This document shows positions 8,001-14,324 of a DNA stretch of 25,991 nt, piece by piece. Origin of the DNA: JBJXGE01 sp046154185. GTDB lineage: Bacteria; Planctomycetota; UBA8108; UBA1146; JAJFFE01. Where the stretch lies: positions 1-25,991 of the forward strand of contig JBJXGE010000071.1 in NCBI GenBank assembly GCA_046154185.1, in the 5' to 3' direction. Made by a program: the position numbers and the translations under genes. Within the stretch, counting starts at the first letter, position 1. Every line of letters starts with the position of its first letter. The notes under the pieces were generated by a model. The model saw only the letters and a list, made by a program, of their open reading frames with translations, was not told where the DNA came from and searched no databases.

Positions 8001-10182
8001 ACAAATCGCCGTCGATGACTCCGAAGAGCGCGTAGATGTGCGGTCCTTGCGGAACGCCCAATTCGGTGAAACTCGTCGCCGTACCGGGTCGAGATACGAT
8101 GAAATTCCCATCCCGGAAAATGTGAAGTTCGTCGTAGAGTTCCGCGTTCTGCCAGGTGAGCAATACCGAATCGCCGTCCGCTTCACACTCAAACGCTGTC
8201 GGCGAAAGTGGAATGGTGACGATGCAGCAGGTATCCGTGCTGCGGTCGAGTCCATTGACGCCCCGCACGCAGTATTCATAGATGCCGGTCCCGGGCGACG
8301 CCTCCGCGAAAGAGATCACCGCACCGGGTAGCGTCGCGACGAGCAGGCCCCCGCGGAGAACTTCGATACCGCCGGAATAAGTTTGCCCGTTCGTCCAAGT
8401 CAGCGTCACAGAGCTGCCATCGCTGCCACAATCGAGACTGGTCGGCGGATTGACGAGCACGTTGACGATACACGTCGCGGCGGCGCTCGCGGTGCCACTG
8501 ACTAAGCCGGTGACGGCGTAGGTGTGCGTACCCGCTCCCGCGCGCGGAATACTAAGGCTCGTCGCCGTCCCCGACAGCGTGGCGATCAGATTGCCATTGT
8601 CCGTCACTTCGAGGCTGTCGTACGTGACGGGGTTTTGCCAGCTCAAGTTCACGGCCGTGCCGGTCATTGCACACGTGAAGTCGCTGACTGCAGGCACCGT
8701 CGCGCCGAAAACGGCGTAGACTTCGCCCCCCAGCGGAAAACCCGGCGGCGAGCCGAAAAGCGCTGAGACCAAGAAATCCCGCCCGCTGTCACCGTTCAAG
8801 TCGCCCGCGCGCGCGACGCGCCAACCCGCGACGCCGGACGGATCCGGCCCTTCGTACACTGTCGCGTAAACAAAGAGATCGGATCCGGTGATGAGGTCGG
8901 GCAGGGCCTGCCCGCCGTGGAACAACAACGCCGCACCATTGCCGAGAAACACCGAGGCGCCGACGACGAAGTCATCGATGCCATCGTTGTTGATGTCTCC
9001 GGCGCCGGTGGTGGAGCGTCCCAATTTTCCGCCCACGATGCCGCCGCGGATCACGACACCATGTGGCGCGAGACTGCTCATTTGCAAAATCGCGGGAACG
9101 CTCGCGCCACCGTACACCAAATACGCTTCGCCGAGGTCGGCGAAGCCGCCGCGTTGCGAAAGCACTGAACTCACGAGCAAGTCGTCGAAACCGTCGTTGT
9201 TGATGTCGCCCGCGCCGCTCGTTGAATGCCCCAGCTCGTCGCCCACGGCCGCGCCCCGCAACTCGATACCGCTGAGTCCCGCGGCCGCGAGATTCGTCAA
9301 GCTCGCGGCGACCGGCGGCGTCGCGCTGCCAAATACTACAAACGTGCGCCCATCGTCGGTGGCCGCCACATCATCTCGCGGCACGCTAATAGCGATGTCG
9401 TCGATCGTGTCGCCGTTGAAATCACCGATTCCCGACAGCGTGTCCCCGGCGGAAGAGTCTGGACCAGCGAAAGCAATCGCGACACCCGTCAGCGCGCCGC
9501 CGAGATCGATCACTGCCGGCAAAGTGCTCGAACCATACACCACGTAATCGCTGCTGAACGCGCTCGCCATTAGGTCGGGACGTCCATCCGCGTTGAAGTC
9601 GCCGGCGGGTGCGACGCGCGACCCAAAGTTGTCAAAGCTGAAACCGCCGTAGACTTGGAGGCCCTGTATGGATGTCATCGTCGACAAATCGAAGCTGCCG
9701 GCGACGAGTGATGCGCTGCCGTAGATGACATACACAACTCCCGCGTCGAGTCGCCCGAGTGGGTCCAGGCCGCTCGAGCCGAGCGCGAAGTCGTCGATGC
9801 TGTCACCGTTGAAATCGCCGAGCCCCGTCACGGACAGACCGATAAGTTCGAAATCCTCGTTGCCGTCAATTGTCATAAGACGACCAGCGGGTGCCGCCGC
9901 GAGATCGATGATCTGCGGCGCGCCGGCAGCGCCGAAGATCACGTAGAGGCGCCCGTTCGAATCGAAGCCACCGGAGGAGAGCGTGAATGCGCCGATCGCG
10001 AAGTCATCGAATCCGTCGTCATTGACGTCGCCGATTCCGGCCATCGAATTGCCGAAAAAGCTCCCCTGGCCATAGACCGTTAGTTCGGCGTCTGCAAGCG
10101 ACAACACTTGCGCAGATGCGCTCCTCGACGCGTCGAACAGTACGCCGAGCATCAGGATGATGATGAAAAATCTGCAACGCAT
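5050..10182 (-). CDS. Giant secreted protein: seven FG-GAP blades, 14 Ig/Fn3-like modules, dockerin-like C-terminus
   Basis: I place the start at ATG 10182, giving about 1710 residues. GAGGAG lies nine bases upstream, and the protein opens with a clean signal peptide (hydrophobic FFIIILMLGVLF, cleavage after SASA near residue 24). Seven FG-GAP/calcium-loop motifs follow (such as GDVNDDGFDDF, GDFNGDSIDDF, GDINNDGIDDF; the last, GDLNGDSGRDF, is degenerate), enough for one complete integrin-alpha-like beta-propeller. Fourteen tandem modules of about 80 residues then occupy positions 5314-8688. Each has a Cys near its start, an LxW-N core, an RDGxLxATLPG turn and a Cys near its end. The final 87 residues hold two EF-hand loops (GDVNNDGLIDVADPI, DANDDGNVNIADPI) and end in GPDPTCDLLGCGL, a planctomycete-style dockerin-like tail. 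The role is probably extracellular adhesion or scaffolding; this is inference. The open frame runs upstream to 10722 through hairpin repeats, but that extension is not protein-like. Confidence 0.92.
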   Translation of the reverse strand: MRCRFFIIILMLGVLFDASRSASAQVLSLADAELTVYGQGSFFGNSMAGIGDVNDDGFDDFAIGAFTLSSGGFDSNGRLYVIFGAAGAPQIIDLAAAPAGRLMTIDGNEDFELIGLSVTGLGDFNGDSIDDFALGSSGLDPLGRLDAGVVYVIYGSASLVAGSFDLSTMTSIQGLQVYGGFSFDNFGSRVAPAGDFNADGRPDLMASAFSSDYVVYGSSTLPAVIDLGGALTGVAIAFAGPDSSAGDTLSGIGDFNGDTIDDIAISVPRDDVAATDDGRTFVVFGSATPPVAASLTNLAAAGLSGIELRGAAVGDELGHSTSGAGDINNDGFDDLLVSSVLSQRGGFADLGEAYLVYGGASVPAILQMSSLAPHGVVIRGGIVGGKLGRSTTGAGDINNDGIDDFVVGASVFLGNGAALLFHGGQALPDLITGSDLFVYATVYEGPDPSGVAGWRVARAGDLNGDSGRDFLVSALFGSPPGFPLGGEVYAVFGATVPAVSDFTCAMTGTAVNLSWQNPVTYDSLEVTDNGNLIATLSGTATSLSIPRAGAGTHTYAVTGLVSGTASAAATCIVNVLVNPPTSLDCGSDGSSVTLTWTNGQTYSGGIEVLRGGLLVATLPGAVISFAEASPGTGIYEYCVRGVNGLDRSTDTCCIVTIPLSPTAFECEADGDSVLLTWQNAELYDELHIFRDGNFIVSRPGTATSFTELGVPQGPHIYALFGVIDGDLSAAATCSVSVPERVENLTCSVSGDTATIEWTNPVPFSAVRIERDGVQVALLAGTATSFMDPGLAIGTFEYEVSSQIGAVFAARVSCQVQVLEPVQLSCSAVDGEVFLSWLNGNGGSYEFIDVRRDAVLLATLGGASTSYSDTGVAVGSYDYEVTPRVAGSTAAPALCAIDVLAPVSFTSCFAIGSTATLTWSNGALYSALEVRRNGSLVATLAGSATTYSEAVTPGTYLYALTGISGNSQASADCEIIDPGAPSSLNCVVIGDSAVLTWLNGGSYTAVRILLDGLEVQTLTGRLTTTTVPGLTSGAHTLCVIGVLGVSDSNPACCDVVLPLAVSNFSCAGDGAVVELAWTNSEPYTSLRIFRDGNLIATLPGSLQTFVDTNATLGDHIYGVSPLIGAASTAPTECTARVLSEITNFTCSGVEGDVLLSFLPGEIYDGITIERNGLLIATLTGTAESYLDTGLSAGLYQYRLVGSLTVNHTASTTCAANLPLAPTGLSCALSDGTVVELDWQNTQLGTAIEVLRDGAVVATLPGSASTYSAAGETPGSYSYCVVNVLGGNRSDFNCCVVVVPDAPTSLSCLARDGGVELAWANPENYQSITIDRDGLLVAAVPGHLTSFVDTTVASGTHNYALRGFVSGFESASTICSSPVPPTITDLVCEFNLSAVSLNWTSPTAYDFIRLYRNGLFIDELPGDSVVALDPGLSAGLYSYEVIGLIGANESAPVLCTVEVLARPIIVNCCSIGTDVELCWTNPLAYTSLSILREGVLVASVPAGTTCYVETGVSAGQYGYIIVGHIDAFVSVAATCSVRVLNPIANLICTANDCLPLTITMNWQLADTYTAVQIFRNGGMVATVPGTTTSFIDFPPDGPLDYDVIGLSFGAFCAEASAATCQPTPDYPLFVRGDVNNDGLIDVADPISALNYIFAAGVEPVCLDAADANDDGNVNIADPIWLLLYTFAGGIGPLPPFPTLGPDPTCDLLGCGL
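5314..8688 (-). repeat. Fourteen tandem ~80-residue Ig/Fn3-like protein modules
   Basis: The coding stretch holds 14 diverged modules averaging 80 codons. The shared pattern is Cys near residue 5, LxW plus Asn, Y-x-x-(L/I)-x-(I/V)-x-R-(D/N)-G, a TLPG turn, a Y-x-Y-x-V-x-G strand and a Cys near the end. Divergence between modules shows an old expansion and not recent slippage. Modules 2, 7 and 10 (counted from the N-terminus) carry an extra Cys in the YxYC strand together with a CC pair at the end. Confidence 0.85.
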
Positions 10183-10583
10183 TCCGGCGATCTCCTCAAT
10201 GCTGCTTCCAAAGAATTGGTTGGTGAGTTCTAAGAACGATGAACCACGGGCTGCAGTCCAAAGCCGACGGAGAGAGACACGGGTCCCATTCTCGTGCGGC
10301 GGTTCATCCATTTTTAGAGCGGCCACATGATACCCAGGCGCGCGACCGACACAAACCCCGTGTCCCAAACTTGACGCGCCGGCATGCGAGAAGTCCAGGT
10401 CACCGCGTCGGTCGTTGCCGGCTTTCAGACATTCCCCGCATGCACCGCACTGCAAGGAAGATACGCACCAAACCTCACCGCAGATTCGCGTGTTTCCAGC
10501 CGCTGAGCTGGAATTCCGCCGGCGTGCGCGTGCGGCTGCAGGAACCACCGGCTCTCCGCACTCAGCCACGGGCTCGGCGAGCG
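10183..10583. other. Gene-free region upstream of the giant secreted protein
   Basis: About 400 bases lie between the start of the large gene and the hairpin array, and no convincing gene is seen on either strand. The minus-strand frame is open but Arg/Cys/Gly-rich without domain features. It holds the ribosome-binding site GAGGAG (10192-10197) for the downstream gene. A TATCAT hexamer on the minus strand near 10328-10333 could be a -10 box, but no good -35 accompanies it. This is presumably the promoter and 5' leader region of the large gene. Confidence 0.5.
10192..10197 (-). promoter_or_regulatory. Ribosome-binding site fixing the start of the giant secreted protein
   Basis: GAGGAG on the minus strand lies nine bases before ATG 10182, which opens a signal peptide. 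This supports that start over the upstream in-frame codons up to 10722. Confidence 0.75.
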
Positions 10584-10757
10584 GGCCGTCAAACGGCCGC
10601 GGCCATGCGCGAGCACGGCCGCCAAACAACACGGCCATGCGCGAGCACGGCCGCCAAACAACACGGCCATGCGCGAGCATGGCCGCCAAACAACACGGCC
10701 TTGCGCGAGCATGGGCCGCCAAACAACACGGCCATGCGCGAGCATGGCCGCTAAGTA
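10584..10757 (-). repeat. Tandem 32-bp terminator-like hairpin array
   Basis: Five tandem units begin at 10601, 10633, 10665, 10697 and 10730. The first three are 32 bp, the fourth is 33 bp, and the last is diverged at its end. Read on the minus strand, each unit is a hairpin (arms CGGCCATGC and GCATGGCCG, loop TCGC) followed by the T-rich tail TGTTGTTT. Stems at 10729-10750 and 10664-10685 are perfect nine-pair stems. Those at 10632-10653 and 10600-10621 contain one change that is a G-U pair in minus-strand RNA but an A-C mismatch in plus-strand RNA. The unit at 10696-10718 is damaged. A further short hairpin (GGCCGT, CAA, ACGGCC on the plus strand) lies at 10584-10598. The stems share the GGCCATG/CATGGCC core with the tRNA-adjacent hairpin, suggesting amplification from it. 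Confidence 0.85.
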
Positions 10758-10787
10758 AAGACGGCCATGTTCGCGCATGGCCGTCTT
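10758..10787 (-). terminator. Perfect 12-bp hairpin, likely intrinsic terminator of tRNA-fMet
   Basis: AAGACGGCCATG, a six-base loop and CATGGCCGTCTT form a perfect 12-pair stem that begins ten bases after the encoded CCA of the tRNA gene. On the minus strand the stem ends in GTCTTTACTT, a modest T-rich tail. Position and shape fit a Rho-independent terminator for the tRNA transcript. Confidence 0.7.
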
Positions 10788-10797
10788 CGTAGTTCTT

Positions 10798-10873
10798 TGG
10801 TAGCGGGGGCAGGACTCGAACCTGCGACCTCCGGGTTATGAGCCCGACGAGCTGCCAACTGCTCTACCCCGCG
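10798..10873 (-). tRNA. Initiator tRNA-fMet (anticodon CAT)
   Basis: A 76-base cloverleaf with encoded CCA can be folded on the minus strand. The acceptor is CGCGGGG against CCCCGC, the D-stem GAGC/GCTC, the anticodon loop CTCATAA on a stem with three consecutive G-C pairs (GGG/CCC), and the T-arm GCAGG-TTCGAGT-CCTGC. The three G-C pairs, the A11-U24 pair and the unpaired position 1-72 (C opposite U) are the hallmarks of a bacterial initiator rather than an elongator methionine tRNA. E. coli has C1-A72 at the same place. Confidence 0.95.
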
Positions 10874-10896
10874 ATGGGTTCCGTCAAGGAGGCGTC

Positions 10897-10925
10897 TATA
10901 TATGAGAGGTGCGATGCGCGGTCAA
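10897..10925 (-). promoter_or_regulatory. Sigma70-type promoter of tRNA-fMet
   Basis: On the minus strand TTGACC (10925-10920), a 17-base spacer and TATATA (10902-10897) form a near-consensus promoter about 24 bases upstream of the mature tRNA 5' end. The -35 box overlaps the stop codon of the upstream membrane-protein gene. The tRNA-Pro gene in this window has the same TTGACC -35 box. Confidence 0.8.
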
Positions 10926-11563
10926 GCCCGCGTGTGTTTTTTCGAATGGTTCAATGCTTGAATAAGTCGCACTTCACCAACAGGTTTGCCGATGATCTCG
11001 GCGATGCGACTCGAATCGTGTCCTTCGTCCGTGAGTCGCGCCACCTCTTGATGCGTTGAATCCACTTCGTCGCTCGAATAGGGGCCCGCTGCCGCGCGCG
11101 TCGGGTCAGCGACTTGCTCAGCGAAAAGCGGAACTGCATCCACCACGGCGCTGCTGACGGGCAACGTCGAAGTCGATGTCGCTGACGTCAGCTTTATCAA
11201 GTTCTCGAGTCGCTCAACCGCGCGATCCGCTTCGGCGATGACGCGTTGCGCCAGGCGAACCCGCGTGTCGAGTCGCGCCTCGAGTTCTTGCGTCGTTTCG
11301 CGCAATCGAATCAGCGCTTGCTGCGAATCCTCAGCGCGCGCGCTTGTCTGGACACCTGGCGCGCCGGCCCCGCGCGCGCCCGCAAGTCTCGCACCGGCGG
11401 AGGCGGCCATGCGGTCAAGTCGTCGACGGCGCCCAAAACGCGCCATCGCAAAAACCAGCACCGCAATTCCGAAAAACAAGAGGAATGCTTTTGAAGGCGT
11501 GCTGAAGAATCCATCCGGAGCGACGAGCACGTCAGCAATCCAAGTCATGAGAGGCGTCGACAA
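10922..11563 (-). CDS. Small membrane-anchored protein with coiled coil and helix-turn-helix-like tail
   Basis: This protein of about 213 residues has one membrane helix near 24-42 (AFLLFFGIAVLVFAMARF) followed by an RRRR stop-transfer cluster, placing most of it in the cytoplasm. A long charged helical stretch (about 70-125, QALIRLRETTQELEARL and beyond) looks like a coiled coil. The C-terminal 45 residues (VARLTDEGHDSSRIAEIIGK onward, then PVGEVRLIQAL) resemble the helix-turn-helix-like tails of DUF2802/DUF6115 proteins. I assign the family only loosely. The chosen start is TTG 11563, because GAGGGG lies a few bases upstream; an ATG five codons later is the alternative. It is the last gene of the minus-strand group behind the prenyltransferase-repeat and YdjY proteins, with about 30 bases between it and the former. 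Confidence 0.72.
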   Translation of the reverse strand: MSTPLMTWIADVLVAPDGFFSTPSKAFLLFFGIAVLVFAMARFGRRRRLDRMAASAGARLAGARGAGAPGVQTSARAEDSQQALIRLRETTQELEARLDTRVRLAQRVIAEADRAVERLENLIKLTSATSTSTLPVSSAVVDAVPLFAEQVADPTRAAAGPYSSDEVDSTHQEVARLTDEGHDSSRIAEIIGKPVGEVRLIQALNHSKKHTRA

Positions 11564-11593
11564 CGGAATCCCCTCTATCCGATCGCACGGCGT

Positions 11594-12913
11594 CTACTCT
11601 GCTTTGACGAGTGAGCGGCTGCAAATCGAAAGCGCTCGCACCGCATATGCGGTGACGACTTGCGGGTCACCCTCCCACCACCGATCGACCGGATTCTGCC
11701 ATTCGCCCGCCGGGCGTTGCAGCGCGAGCAGTCGACCGGCAAGTTCGTTCGCCCAAAAATGACGTTGGCCGGCGCCATCCTTGATTTCCTTGACCTCGAG
11801 CACTTCCAACGTGCGAGCCATCAGTAAGTAGTAATAAAAAAGTCCTTGGTAGCCGCGCGTCGGGTTCTGCGGATGCACCATGCCTGGATTGTGCTCAACT
11901 GAGTAGTTCTTCTCGATCCATTCCCAGGCTTTTTGCACGCGCACATCGTCGCGCTTCAGACCAGCGTAGACATAGGATTTGACCAACGCGTACGTCATGC
12001 TACCGTACGAAGAATAAGTGCGACTGCCGTCGGAGTTCTGCAGCACTTCCGCTTTGGTGTCCACCGGGGCGTACATTGCCCCGCCGTCTTCGCTCGATCG
12101 CGTGCCCTTTTCCGCTCTCAACGTGTCATTCACCGCGGCAAGATTTTGGCAGCGTTGCAAGAAGATGATCGCATTCCGCATCTCTTCGGAATCCTCAGTC
12201 TTCCCCGCCAATCGCAACGCTTCGATCGCGAAGTGCGAGTTGGAAAGATCGGGCCGCCGATCCGAGCCATAGCCGATGCCGCCGTAGGCGCGCGGATGCT
12301 GGTTCCGATCGTAAGGATGCTCTGATGACTCGTCACATTGGAGACCGGCGATGAAATCCTTGAGTCCCGCGACGATCTCGGAATAGCGCGGCTCCTTGCG
12401 CCCGCGATCCAGCTCGATCAACGCCATCAAAGCAATCGAACTCTTGTAGTTCTCGAGGCCCTGACCGGCGTTGTAAATCCCACCGTCGGGTTGGCGATGA
12501 GCGAGCAAGTATTCGACTGCTTTCGAGACGAACGGACCATCCTCCTCGCGATACGCTCGCGGCGACGCAGCGAGCGCATGCACGACCAGCGCGGTGATTC
12601 CGGTGTCGGCGCCTCGCGAGCCATAGGCGTTATCAGGACGTTGATGATCGATGAGAAAATTCAGCGCGCGATCGATCGCCTCGTTGACGCGCTCTCGATC
12701 GGCGACGGGTTGCCACGGCTGTTGGAACGTCGCGACGGAATCGTCCGTCGGCGTCTCGCGCTCGGCGGTGGGCGACGCGGGCGGTGTTGCAGGCGCTGGC
12801 GTCGCCGGCGGTGCTTGGCCCACCGCGATCGGCGCGAAGAAGCAGACATGCACAGCCGCGCAAAGCAGCTGGCGCTGCATGCGCACAAAACGGCTGCGGC
12901 GCACTTGACTCAT
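11594..12913 (-). CDS. Exported prenyltransferase/squalene-oxidase-repeat (alpha/alpha-toroid) protein
   Basis: A protein of about 439 residues with a signal peptide (RQLLCAAVHVCFFAPIAVGQA) and an Ala/Pro-rich linker. The rest consists of alpha/alpha-toroid repeats of the prenyltransferase/terpenoid-cyclase superfamily, shown by ALNFLIDHQRPDNAYGS, VEYLLAHRQPDGGIYN, AIIFLQRCQN and LLALQRPAGEWQNP. No DxDD or other cyclase catalytic motif is visible, so I infer a binding or structural role outside the cytoplasm rather than terpene cyclisation. Two starts compete. ATG 12931 overlaps the previous stop (TGATG), while ATG 12913 has AAGGAG seven bases upstream, formed by the first codons of the longer version. 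I prefer 12913. Related proteins are common in planctomycetes, from general knowledge. Confidence 0.85.
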   Translation of the reverse strand: MSQVRRSRFVRMQRQLLCAAVHVCFFAPIAVGQAPPATPAPATPPASPTAERETPTDDSVATFQQPWQPVADRERVNEAIDRALNFLIDHQRPDNAYGSRGADTGITALVVHALAASPRAYREEDGPFVSKAVEYLLAHRQPDGGIYNAGQGLENYKSSIALMALIELDRGRKEPRYSEIVAGLKDFIAGLQCDESSEHPYDRNQHPRAYGGIGYGSDRRPDLSNSHFAIEALRLAGKTEDSEEMRNAIIFLQRCQNLAAVNDTLRAEKGTRSSEDGGAMYAPVDTKAEVLQNSDGSRTYSSYGSMTYALVKSYVYAGLKRDDVRVQKAWEWIEKNYSVEHNPGMVHPQNPTRGYQGLFYYYLLMARTLEVLEVKEIKDGAGQRHFWANELAGRLLALQRPAGEWQNPVDRWWEGDPQVVTAYAVRALSICSRSLVKAE

Positions 12914-12920
12914 GGCGCGA

Positions 12921-12926
12921 CTCCTT
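12921..12926 (-). promoter_or_regulatory. Ribosome-binding site deciding the toroid protein's start
   Basis: AAGGAG on the minus strand, with a seven-base spacer to ATG 12913, lies inside the codons that would follow the upstream ATG at 12931. It favours the shorter protein. Confidence 0.6.
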
Positions 12927-12930
12927 TTCA

Positions 12931-14127
12931 TCAGCGACGCTCATCCTTGCCAGCGGCTCGCGCGGGCCGATCGAGTTCACCATCGCGGACCGGTTTCGCG
13001 GGTGCTTCGGAACCCGGTTCACGGTCCGCCCCCTTCGGCGGTTCACGCGGAGTGATCGTCATGCGCACGATCTTCTCGTCGATCTCACCGGGCAGCGGGC
13101 GCCGAATCGTGAGCGTGACGGCGGGTGGATTCTCAAAATCGACCGCCGGCAATACCTCGGGATCGGCGCCGTATTCCGGGTCCGGGTAGGGCAACTCCAC
13201 GGGATTGTCGAGGATCGCGAACGGCCGGTGCACCAAGCTGATGAGAAAACCGAAGTAAGCGGCGGCATAGACGCGCTCCTTGGCTGGAGCGACTTCGGAG
13301 TCCGGAAGCGGCGGCGGCGCGACGTCCTTGGGCGACTCTTCGCGCGCATCGCGCCGCGGCTCGTCGACCGGCGGTCGTTGCGGATCGAGCTCGAGTTCGA
13401 GCGAACCGGTGTAAACCCAGCCCGTACGCTCCATCGAAGTCCCCGCGAGCAAATTCACAATACAATCCTCGGCGCGCTTCTCGACTACGACTTCTTCACC
13501 CGCGGCGTTCTTGACTTTCCATCGCAACAAAATGATCACGCGTTCACCGGCGATCGGACGCAAGTCGGCATCGTTCTCGGGCGGCTTCGATGGCTTGAGC
13601 CCAATAGAGAGCAGCGCCGCGTTGAGCACAATGGGATCGACGTCGAGACCGACCAGCGTTTCGTGTCGCTTGACGCCCGGCTCGCAGGCGAGAAATTCGA
13701 GATAACCGTAATTGAGGTTGAGAACGCCGTCGACTTCAATCAGCTGACGCTCCAGATGCACACGGACACCGCCCGGCAATCGCAAGAAGCCGGTGGCATC
13801 GACGGTCGGCACTGGCTGAGCACTCGAGTCGCCCGCTCCCACTTGCTCGCTGGTTTCCGGTGGCGCCGCCGTCGCCTTGAACCCGGCGGCGGGATTCGGA
13901 GTCGCCGGAGTTTTTTCTTCCAAATCCGTGGGCGGCGGTAAGGGCTCGCGAGCGATGACCTCGGCAGCGGCGGCGGGCCCGATTGACGAAGACGCCGACG
14001 CTGGCGGCGTGACGCCGTTGTTGTTCGTGAACACGACGGGTCGATCGGTTTCCACTTGGGACCCGTTGCGACAGGCAATAACGCCGCAGCAGAGCGCGAG
14101 GAGTGATGCCGTCCAAATCAAACGCAT
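12931..14127 (-). CDS. YdjY-domain lipoprotein
   Basis: The start at ATG 14127 gives about 398 residues beginning with a lipoprotein signal (LIWTASLLALCCGVIAC, lipobox Cys at 19). A Pro/Ala-rich linker runs to about 115. The region at about 117-250 matches the YdjY-type domain: VRVHLERQLIEVDGVLNL, then LEFLACEPGVKRHETLVGLDV, a Leu/Ala-rich helix (LNAALLSIGLKP), an LLRWKV strand with EDCIVNLL, and WVYTGS. A second stretch of about 275-330 contains YAAAYFGFLISLVHRPFAIL, followed by a Pro/Arg-rich charged tail. The frame is open upstream to 14283, but that part is Arg-rich without domain features and would bury the signal peptide. No strong ribosome-binding site is seen. It is coupled to the toroid protein by a one-base TGATG overlap. 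Function unknown; location probably periplasmic and membrane-anchored. Confidence 0.75.
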   Translation of the reverse strand: MRLIWTASLLALCCGVIACRNGSQVETDRPVVFTNNNGVTPPASASSSIGPAAAAEVIAREPLPPPTDLEEKTPATPNPAAGFKATAAPPETSEQVGAGDSSAQPVPTVDATGFLRLPGGVRVHLERQLIEVDGVLNLNYGYLEFLACEPGVKRHETLVGLDVDPIVLNAALLSIGLKPSKPPENDADLRPIAGERVIILLRWKVKNAAGEEVVVEKRAEDCIVNLLAGTSMERTGWVYTGSLELELDPQRPPVDEPRRDAREESPKDVAPPPLPDSEVAPAKERVYAAAYFGFLISLVHRPFAILDNPVELPYPDPEYGADPEVLPAVDFENPPAVTLTIRRPLPGEIDEKIVRMTITPREPPKGADREPGSEAPAKPVRDGELDRPARAAGKDERR

Positions 14128-14324
14128 GAGGCGTGACACCGTTCTGCAGTCGTCCCGGAGAGATTCGGTAGTCCGGATTCGGCGCGCGGCGGCCGGTCGA
14201 CCGAGCCGGATCTTCCCACTAAGCGGTGGCAAAATCCATTGCGGCCTTATGAGTCGAATCGGGGACGTGCGAAGTCGGCGCACGAGGCGTTGCGCGGTGC
14301 GACTCCGAGACTAAGGCAGATTCG

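Noticed and set aside
8888..9547. Plus-strand frame of 219 codons
   Set aside because: It is antisense to the FG-GAP blades; its Ser/Pro repeats mirror the repeated calcium-loop codons.
10183..10722. N-terminal extension of the giant minus-strand frame (180 extra codons)
   Set aside because: It translates the hairpin repeats and Arg/Cys/Gly-rich shadow sequence. A signal peptide and ribosome-binding site mark the start at 10182.
10601..10762. Possible CRISPR array because of the 32-bp period
   Set aside because: The units are directly contiguous without unique spacers, and no cas gene is present. The structure is hairpin plus T-rich tail.
10838..11059. Plus-strand frame across the tRNA-fMet region
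   Set aside because: It overlaps the tRNA and its promoter and has no protein-like features.
12784..13941. Plus-strand frame of 385 codons
   Set aside because: It is antisense to the YdjY and toroid genes, with Arg-rich composition typical of GC-rich shadow frames. The sense frames have signal peptides and domains.
14128..14283. N-terminal extension of the YdjY lipoprotein
   Set aside because: It is Arg-rich and would bury the lipoprotein signal; the ATG at 14127 is the sensible start.
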